NCBI RefSeq assembly: GCF_963678975.1
Contig: NC_089276.1
Coordinates: 8,353,953-8,417,952 of the forward strand
DNA: 64,000 nucleotides
Reading direction: 5' to 3'
Source: Dysidea avara
Lineage: Eukaryota > Porifera > Demospongiae > Dictyoceratida > Dysideidae
Shown: positions 59,501-64,000 of the stretch, in pieces
How the letters are laid out: the number at the start of each line of letters is the position of its first letter
How positions within the stretch are numbered: position 1 is the first letter of the stretch
Program-made: the position numbers and the translations under genes
The notes under the pieces: model-generated
The model's database searches: none
What the model was told of the DNA's origin: nothing
What the model saw: the letters and a program-made list of their open reading frames with translations, nothing else

Positions 59501-62500
59501 GATGACTTCTAGGTATCTTGAGTAGTAGTCAATTATCAGGAAGTGTTGGGTGCTGTCCAGTTCAAAGAGATATGCAGCTACTCTCTGCCTTTGTGGGAGT
59601 GGCAAACCAATCAGTGGCTTTTGGGGAGGAATGTATGTCTTCTGGCAGTGAGGATAATTCTTCACGTAAGCTTCGACAGCTTTGGACACCCCAGGCCACC
59701 ATGCAGATGACATTGATTGGAGGAGGCACCGGTTGATTCCTTGATGGCCTTGTAACCTTGAACACCACTTCATTGTTGTTCACTATTATTTATTATTAGT
59801 AGTACTTTACAGTGACCAGCACTGAAGGTCTGACAGCAACATGTGCTGCAGCCTTTGGATTACCTAACCTAACAAGAACTGGAGACTTTAAATGATTACT
59901 TAACCTAGCTAACAATAAGGTGAAACAGAATTACTTGGATATACCGGACTTATCGCTTATGGCATTAACGTAACAAAGAGATGTCTCTGTTTGGGCACTG
60001 TCATCATGATCAGGGATGTCTTTAGATACCATTGCTACTGTTTTGAAGAAGCACACCTTGCTGAAATGTCTGTGTTAGTTGCATTTAAAGCATGTTACAT
60101 TTTTAGCAGGACAGTGGTCTCTAACATGACTTTTACCACATCTGGAGCACAGCGACACTTTTGTCTTAATGCGGGTAGGGTTACCTGTAGGTTTCTATTT
60201 AACATATTCCAGTGTGCATTCTTCCTTCTTTAGAAATGATTGTTACTCCTTAACTGCCTTCCTTTCGCGAACGAGTTTCTTGGCCTTCTCTAGGGTTAAT
60301 GATTCATCCATCTGGAGTCGTTCTAACAAACTACTATCACTGATGCCGACTTCTAGCTGGTCTTGTATCATCTATTCTTTTATGTGTGCTGTACTCGCAG
60401 TGTTCTATCAAATTATAGAGACTAGTGATATATTGTTCAATGGATTCCTCTCTCAGCTTGCACTCTGGCATTGAAACAGGAATGTTCAAATATCACGTTT
60501 TTTGCATCTTAAAATGGCTGTCAAATTTCCCAAGCACCTTGGCATATTTCTTGTGATTATCACCAGAAATGTTTGTCGAAGTAAGGATATCATCAGCTTT
60601 TTTCCCAAACAATACAGAAGTGTACTAACTTGTCTTTCTTCATCTTCTGTACACAATCTCCAGACGCTTCTTGAAACTGTTCAAAGCATCGATGCCACTT
60701 GGGCCATTCATCGGGAGAACTGAAGTTAAATGGTGGTGGAGGCTGGAGAGATGCATTGTACGTAGAGCTTGAAGCAGTCATTTTACTAATTTCAGAAGGC
60801 CACTTCTGACACCATGTATCACGGTTTTCCAAGTTCTTGCAATGCCAAACATCATGTGCTGTACAAGCATGTGCATGCACAGTTGTTCAACAGTGGATTT
60901 TCAGTGATGACTACTGACTCACAGGACTTTAAGCATGCCTACGCATACAACTCGACAGCCACAGAGCATTACACATACATTTAAAGAACTGCACATACTG
61001 AAACAATATTAGTGCATGACGCTTTGCATTGCAAATACTTGGAAAACTGTGATAACATGTGCTCACCATCAAGGCTCAACTCAGAATATTAAGCTATGGG
61101 GAAGGGGGGCAAAGTAAGCCACTTCAGATTCTAGGGGGGTCTGGGGGCATGCTCCCACAGGAAAATTTAGGTGTATATACTCAAGTTTGGTGAAATTTTA
61201 CTGTGATTCCATTGAATATTGACCATTCAATTATACAACTTTGGGATCAATTAAACCTTTCCATTTCTCAAGGTTTAGGTATAAACCTAGGGGGGGCAAT
61301 AGCTAACCCAGGGGGGCCTGTGCCCCCCCCCCCTCCCCCCTAGATTAACCCCTGACCATTACTAATTGACTCAATAGCACATGCGTGCAATATAATTAGA
61401 ATACAACTACAGGATGTGTCAGTATGATATAACAACTAGTGATGCATGCACGTGTGTGAGTCAACCAGTTCAGTCCATACAACAAAAACTATCCCTGGAG
61501 AAGCTAAAACAATATTCACAATTAAGCAAATAAATGTGTGGAATTATGTTCTTTCTGTTGGGGGAAAAGACAGTTAAAAGCAAGCTTCAAAGCCCTGTTA
61601 GCCCACCTATGGTTGCTTTTCGGGCTTGCAATCCCAAAGCTGACCATATGCAGCTCTGGGGCTTTAGTTGGGAAAAAAATCATGCTGTAAAAAGGGTATA
61701 TACAACTATTAGAAAAGCTAAGGACTGTAAAAAAACTGCTGTCAGTTTAAATTGATTGTTATCAAAATCATCACTGCCTTTTCATGACAGCCATCTTTCA
61801 CTTTGCAATTTTTTTAATTTGCTGTATTTATTTTGTATTTTGGAAACTATTTTTTTGATAAGTGGTATCACTTGTACACATATTAGGTATCGCAATCACT
61901 GGAGCATCTAATATTAGTACTGATTTAGTTAGTAGTAATCAAATTACTGACTACTCATTTGTTACTCAACCTATTACACTTGATCGATTTAATGCTGCTC
62001 TTCGTTGCGCTTCTGGACTGGGACCTTCTGGTGCAGAATTTAATACTGCATTAGGTGAATGGTTTTTTAATGGAGCTCGATTACATTTTTTTACTTTAAG
62101 AAATTACAATGGATCAGGACTTAGAGCACGTGGAGCACATAATAAGTTATATCCAGGAGTGATCAACTTAGATCTGTGTGGAAAATTCACTACTACTGAA
62201 GAAGGTGTGTTTGAATGTCGAATGATGAACAGTTCAATGATGGAACAGACCATAAGGGTGGGTGTGTACTTTGGTGGAAGAAGTGAGTCACTTGATATGT
62301 ACCCATCATCTCATTGTTAACCATCTTTCATCTCTCTACACAGCTGCTCCAATAATAGACCTTCCATCTCCATCTACTGTAACAGTTGCTGTTGGTGATT
62401 CCCTCACATTGTCCTGTACCTCACGAGGTTCTCCCCCAGACATATTCACATGGAGGAAGGATAGTGATTCAATAAAACAGTCCACTAATATCACTACAGT

Positions 62501-63946
62501 GACTTATACTAATACAAGTGCAGTGTTCCGTGCTGACTACTCCATTAATAATGTTACTACAAGTGATAGTGGAACATACACATGTACTGTGACTAATCCT
62601 ATTGGAAGTGATAACAAGACTACCACTGTTAATGTTATTGGTTAGTACTGTTTATTTAACAAGCATGTTATATGTAATCTGTACTCTAAAAATGTATAAT
62701 TTGTATCTTTCTAAAATACTGTGCACAAAATTAATTATAGGTAAAGATATGATCTAACTTTTGTCTTGAAATGCATGTGATGTGTGCTATATAGCAGCCA
62801 TCTCAAATAGGTTTCTAGCGAAACAATGGTGCATTTAATATGGCTAAGTTTTTGTGCTATAGTTGGCCCTATATTAGACATGCATGACATTCCACTGTTG
62901 TGTGTATAGCATAGATGTACAGTATAATGCTAAATGATTTAATAATGCATGTGGGTATTCACATGTAGCTGTTGGTCCTCCTGATAATGTCAGAACTACA
63001 GTGACATCATCTCGTAGTGTTGAGGTCACATGGGACCAATCCCCAACAACTGATGTTACTGGCTACCTCATCTCATATACCACTACTACTTCATATATCA
63101 GTATTAGTAGTAGGAGTGGAAGTGTGATGGTGACTGGTCGTAGTACTACAAGTGTTACTCTCACCAATCTGGAGGAGAACACTCTCTATACCATCACTGT
63201 ACAAACTGATAGTAGTGGTACACTTAGTGTTAATAGTGATGTAGTGTCAGTAACAACATGGACAGATGGTAAGTGACACATAATATGATGTGAGAGAAGC
63301 TCATGTTATAACTCCACAGTTCCTAGTTCACCACCACAGAATGTGATGGTAACAAGTGTTAACCCATCATCACTGAGGGTGTTATGGCAACCACCACCAG
63401 AAATAGATCATAATGGAGTAATTACTGGTTATGTAATTGAATACACTAGGGTTGGGTCTAATGATAACATTAATGAAATTGTTCCTAGTGGAACTACACT
63501 TACAATATCAGGACTAGCACCATTTGTTGATTACTCAGTGAGAGTTACTGCTATGACTGTTAATGGTACTGGATCATTTAGTGATGCTGTAGAACAAACT
63601 TCAGGACAAGATAGTAGGTTAGATTACATAAGAATGTATTTTTAGATTGATGCTTTTTCAGGGCCCACTGTACCAAGGTCATTAATGGTGGTCAGTGTTA
63701 CTGGTACCACAGCTACATTGTCATGGATGACACCTGATCCACCTAATGGGATGATTACTCAATATGAATTACAATATAGAATATGCACAGATGGAAGTAA
63801 TACTACACTACAACCATTGAACAATGAAGTTACACATACAGTAACTGGTCTAGCTGTTAACACTGAGTACTGCTTTAGAGTGAGAGCATTCACTGTTATA
63901 CCATTAGGACCTGGTCCATGGACTGATAAAGCTAGGGGAAGGACTT
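34432..63946 (+). CDS. Ig/FN3 cell-surface or secreted protein, 5' part (3' end beyond window)
   Basis: Exons: 34432-34489, 39711-40049, 61887-62282, 62344-62640, 62969-63268, 63320-63613, 63662-63946, then donor T|gtaagt leading out of the window. These give 656 codons and every intron is phase 1. Exon 1 is a signal peptide (MKLFYLVLGLLAWSLSMLK). Exon 2 is an Ig domain (VTLTCMADPS, QWNTGG, AEDAGTITCTVTIGG). Exon 3 is a divergent Ig-like domain (FNAALRCASG, GVFECRMMNSSM). Exon 4 is a classic I-set-like Ig (DSLTLSCTSRGSPPDIFTWR, TSDSGTYTCTVTNPIG). Exons 5-7 are one FN3 domain each (VEVTWDQSP / LYTITVQT; LRVLWQPPPE / VDYSVRVTA; ATLSWMTPDP / EYCFRVRAFT). The order SP-Ig3-FN3n is that of receptor tyrosine phosphatases, receptor kinases and Sidekick/DCC-type adhesion proteins; the missing 3' part decides which. 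Two huge introns (5.2 and 21.8 kb) contrast with tiny downstream ones. Missed exons inside them cannot be excluded. Confidence 0.88.
35510..35583 (+). repeat. (ACGC)n / (AC)n microsatellite
   Basis: About 14 uninterrupted CACG tetranucleotides flanked by CA dinucleotides on both sides. Confidence 0.95.
35968..36281. mobile_element. CATATGAAAAGG MITE, intact copy
   Basis: Ends AACACCCCTTTCATATGGTC and GGCCATATGAAAAGGGTGT form the terminal inverted repeat. The body contains alternating 'gggttgaa' / 'ttcaaccc' words. Shares its full layout with the interrupted copy at 27474-28579. Confidence 0.8.
36766..37062. repeat. Foldback repeat, ~290 bp
   Basis: 'acctggacctggagcaattttt' at the left pairs with 'aaaaattgctccagttaccc' at the right. 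Internal stretches 'taagggccccatggccactttt' and 'aaaagtgggacccttat' also pair. Confidence 0.75.
37260..38415 (-). mobile_element. TRIM-like LTR element (no coding capacity)
   Basis: Two direct repeats of ~155 bp (37260-37414 and 38253-38415) start TGTTCTTATGATGACTTGG and share 'gtgcaattaatagtctattg' and 'ggcttcatgatgtctgct'. They flank an 840-bp internal part. Read on the minus strand, a purine-rich GGGAGGGGAG lies immediately upstream of the 37414 repeat, fitting a polypurine tract and minus orientation. The interior is TGATG-rich and has no gag or pol similarity; overlapping minus-strand open frames of ~120 codons there look like composition artefacts. Confidence 0.6.
38470..38695 (-). repeat. 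ACAGCCAAGCTG hairpin family, half copy
   Basis: The right-arm version of the hairpin family (ggttatttcttggcc-type words, 'tttttcacagcttggctgttt'), preceded by 'cttataaagcacaaaaagaag'. Confidence 0.65.
40095..40475. repeat. Hairpin-family fragment followed by a ~250-bp foldback
   Basis: 40098-40190 matches the left arm of the ACAGCCAAGCTG family. It is followed by a separate palindrome. In the palindrome, 'acaagtagaaggaa', 'aagttggattaggga' and 'gaaacaagggaataga' (40216-40320) pair with 'tattcccttgttttac', 'tccctaatccaactta' and 'ttccttctacttgt' (40380-40470). It lies 50 bp downstream of Ig exon 2. Confidence 0.7.
40590..40935 (+). repeat. Dispersed repeat, copy 2 (partner at 23255-23640)
   Basis: Diverged second copy of the repeat described at 23255. 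A 105-codon frame here is not shared in detail with the first copy, so coding is unproven. Confidence 0.45.
42260..44770 (+). repeat. Left tandem array, ~30-bp units
   Basis: The unit begins tgtagagagttcagctaca and continues with one of a few variable halves (aacaaatcaccc, gaagaagttacat, aagaaaccaccat, aacaagtcaccc). Units differ by a few bases and by length (28-33 bp). They are organised into higher-order blocks of about 180-270 bp that themselves repeat. From its length the array holds on the order of 80 units. Confidence 0.95.
44840..45196. repeat. ACAGCCAAGCTG hairpin, full copy A
   Basis: A nearly perfect palindrome. 'aatccaaaacagccaagctg', 'ggtgaaaaaagatgtgaaat', 'ccaaggtggcggccaagaaa' and 'ttcaggtgaatttggtgcc' are each answered in reverse complement after a short centre near 45030. 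The left flank holds the 'aaagccggcc' spacer shared with copy B. Confidence 0.9.
45194..45450 (+). repeat. Internal copy of the ATCAAGACACAC terminus
   Basis: 'atatcaagacacacagtatg' onwards matches the element ends, with 'ccatggcccgttctccaaag' as in the 23839 copy. It sits directly after hairpin A inside the giant element, which suggests that one family member has inserted into, or recombined with, another. Confidence 0.7.
45546..46328. mobile_element. GGACT foldback element with 9-bp flanks
   Basis: The element at 45555-46319 starts GGGTGTATCCATTCACTGG and ends CCAGTGAATGGATACACCC. The inner arms are runs of 'actggactggactactgg' and its complement. It is flanked by TCACTGCGG and TCACTGTGG (8 of 9 identical). 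Same family as 27534-28320. Confidence 0.75.
46360..46445 (-). repeat. tRNA-like (SINE-type) module
   Basis: Read on the minus strand, 'agcagttcagtggttatgg' resembles a pol III A box and, about 30 bp on, 'ggtccctggttcaaacac' resembles a B box (GGTTCAA.C). A diverged second copy in the same orientation lies at ~45463-45545. Stems do not fold into an intact tRNA by eye, so a SINE head is more likely than a tRNA gene. The sequence following at 46440-46570 recurs at 24450-24630. Confidence 0.4.
47085..47393. repeat. ACAGCCAAGCTG hairpin, full copy C
   Basis: Same family as 44840-45196, more diverged: 'aaaaacagctaagctg', 'agccaagaaatggctgcaat' opposite 'attacagccatttgttggcc', and 'cacagtttggctg' at the right end. 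Confidence 0.75.
47816..48443 (+). mobile_element. TGTGACC MITE family, copy 3 (628 bp)
   Basis: Ends TGTGACTGGATCTACGAAAA and ...ACAGTCACA, more diverged from copies 1 and 2 but colinear with copy 2 ('cctttcattttagccagtt', 'acaccatcttgccctcctt'). Flanked by TT on both sides. Confidence 0.8.
48698..49159. mobile_element. hAT-type MITE with perfect 8-bp duplication
   Basis: The element at 48706-49151 (446 bp) has ends TAGGGACCCGCCGATTATGC / GCATAATCGGCGGGTCCCTA and identical CTCAAAGA flanks at 48698-48705 and 49152-49159. The body consists of repeated 'gagcataataggta' words and an inner hairpin of the TCTATTAGAGTAT motif at 48841-48925. Confidence 0.9.
49785..50460 (+). repeat. Mixed remnants: hairpin family, TCTATTAGAGTAT cluster, diverged foldback terminus
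   Basis: 49797-49860 is a right-arm fragment of the hairpin family. 49941-50010 has three ctctaatagaacagtca-type motifs. 50190-50460 resembles the subterminal part of the ATCAAGACACAC family (gacagtaaggaagaaa, 'gctccattgtcccttctc') without its end. Confidence 0.5.
50770..51160. repeat. ACAGCCAAGCTG hairpin, full copy B
   Basis: A near-identical copy of hairpin A (44840-45196), including the centre 'ttcaggtgaatttggtgccg'. The spacer with 'aaagccggcc' is on its right, as expected for the mirrored arm. Confidence 0.9.
51310..54130 (-). repeat. Right tandem array, ~30-bp units, inverted relative to the left array
   Basis: The unit reads tagctgaactctctacaggg on the + strand, with variable halves tgatttgtttg, tgacttcttc, tggtttctttg and tgacttgtttc. 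A long higher-order block of roughly 0.9 kb repeats (compare 51440-52060, 52250-52840 and 52870-53110). Edge units grade into 'tagctgaatgctctattagg' at 54180, linking the array unit to the dispersed TCTATTAGAGTAT motif. Confidence 0.95.
55886..57170. repeat. Foldback at 56278-56640 within otherwise featureless intron
   Basis: 'aaaaacatagctgtatagaaa', 'gtccaagaaa', 'gagtggccaagaatgaatg' and 'tgcagtcttgctgcattcc' (56278-56430) are answered in reverse complement up to 'acagctatgttttt' (56640). The rest of this 1.3 kb shows nothing recognisable. Confidence 0.65.
57173..58170. mobile_element. TTAA-flanked MITE, 990 bp
   Basis: The element at 57177-58166 starts AGGTCCACTGAAATG and ends CATTTCAGTGGACCT, a perfect 15-bp terminal inverted repeat, with TTAA on both sides. 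TTAA duplication is the signature of piggyBac-type transposition; there is no transposase frame. Aged internal sequence. Confidence 0.75.
58606..58757 (-). mobile_element. Truncated 3' LTR of a Ty3/Gypsy relic
   Basis: About 150 bp directly repeated at 61050-61484 (ttagaatacaactacaggat, 'gatataacaactagtg', 'gagtcaa.cagttcag'). On the minus strand it starts TGTTGTATGAAC directly after the purine tract AAGAAAGGGAGA (58769-58758), which fixes the orientation. The outer part of this LTR is missing. Confidence 0.75.
58758..60814 (-). pseudogene. Ty3/Gypsy retrotransposon internal region, deleted and broken
   Basis: On the minus strand in order: a primer-binding-site-like TGGTGTCAGAAGTGG (60814-60798) next to the LTR end; a gag region with FNFSSPDEWPKWHR (~60730) continuing in broken frames; two zinc knuckles (CSRCGKSHVRDHC and CFKCN...HFSKVC, ~60160-60060); then directly an integrase fragment (59773-59351). 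The integrase fragment holds the zinc-binding GHQGIN..., WWPGVSKAVEAYV, CQKTYIPPQK, core DYYSRYLEVIQL and DNGPQINCSTFTQF. Its C-terminal tail is at ~59110-58925 (SYAIQTSSGSVAE). Protease, reverse transcriptase and RNase H are absent, so an internal deletion of some kilobases is implied. Multiple frameshifts and stops; inactive. Confidence 0.8.
60815..61484 (-). mobile_element. 5' LTR of the Ty3/Gypsy relic, interrupted
   Basis: On the + strand it runs from TGTATCACGG (60815) to CATACAACA (61484), so it has TG...CA ends and abuts the primer-binding site. Homology with the 3' LTR is split by about 290 bp of foreign sequence at ~61067-61355. That insert is rich in 'gggggg' and 'cccccc' runs and contains 'gggggtctgggggcatgctc'-type words seen in short nonautonomous repeats. 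Confidence 0.65.
61585..61886 (+). repeat. Decayed hairpin-family remnant before Ig exon 3
   Basis: 'caaagccctgttagcccacc', 'cccaaagctgaccatatgc' and 'atgacagccatctttcacttt' echo the ACAGCCAAGCTG family spacer and arms in decayed form. It ends at the acceptor of the exon at 61887. Confidence 0.4.
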
Positions 63947-64000
63947 GTAAGTTACACAAGATGTACAAGATTATCATGTAGTAATATCTTGTACTGTAGA

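Noticed and set aside
59991-60723. + strand frames of 70-100 codons
   Set aside because: They are antisense to the gag and zinc-knuckle region of the Gypsy relic.
62262-62343. ATG at 62262 as the start of a separate Ig protein
   Set aside because: The segment 62283-62343 is an intron between two phase-1 Ig exons; the frame simply runs through it.

Overview
This is animal nuclear DNA. Genes are split by many short GT-AG introns, and the conserved proteins are all metazoan orthologues: translin, COMMD9, a Tctex1-domain light chain, RAD23 and WDR83. Two secreted or cell-surface Ig/FN3 proteins follow a one-domain-per-exon, phase-1 intron plan. Tight gene packing, an invertebrate-type repeat load and the kinds of relic repeats suggest a non-bilaterian animal, most likely a demosponge. 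The species cannot be fixed from sequence alone.

Genes by position. A + strand gene ends at 930 (last two exons only; TRAPPC13-like at best). Translin (TSN) lies on the minus strand at 989-3419, with six exons encoding 226 aa and one probable GC-AG intron. A minus-strand gene at 3625-7559 encodes a 271-aa secreted two-FN3 protein with a hydrophobic C-terminus like a GPI signal. It is head-to-head with COMMD9 (+, 7803-9793, eight exons, 200 aa). COMMD9 converges on a single-exon Tctex1/DYNLT gene (-, 9913-10467). RAD23 (-, 10776-17106, eleven exons, 445 aa) is head-to-head with WDR83/MORG1 (+, 17440-33863, eleven exons, 324 aa). A + strand Ig/FN3 surface-protein gene starts at 34432 and runs off the right edge after three Ig-type and three FN3 domains. 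For the multi-exon models wholly within the window, every intron phase was checked by exon-length arithmetic.

The first 34 kb is gene-dense apart from a 9.35-kb WDR83 intron. That intron holds a broken pogo-type transposase and a broken HIRAN-like/C48-peptidase gene. The 27 kb from 34.5 to 61.9 kb is essentially two introns of the Ig/FN3 gene filled with mobile DNA. Its largest feature is an inverted structure at 41468-55015. Its arms of about 3.7 and 4.2 kb each carry a 2.5-2.8 kb array of ~30-bp tandem units and end in a shared ATCAAGACACAC terminus, the architecture of a Foldback/Galileo-type element. Other elements include hAT-like MITEs, a TTAA-flanked MITE, foldback elements with 9-bp duplications and GGACT-rich arms, a 630-bp TGTGACC family in three copies, a dispersed hairpin family, a truncated Ty3/Gypsy relic with recognisable PBS and PPT, and a TRIM-like LTR pair.

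The genes do not form a pathway. They are housekeeping neighbours (small-RNA/tRNA processing, COMMD trafficking, dynein light chain, ubiquitin-receptor/NER factor, spliceosome/MAPK scaffold) beside two surface proteins. Two pairs share divergent promoters of 243 and 333 bp. No prokaryotic-type system, CRISPR array or intact autonomous transposon was found.
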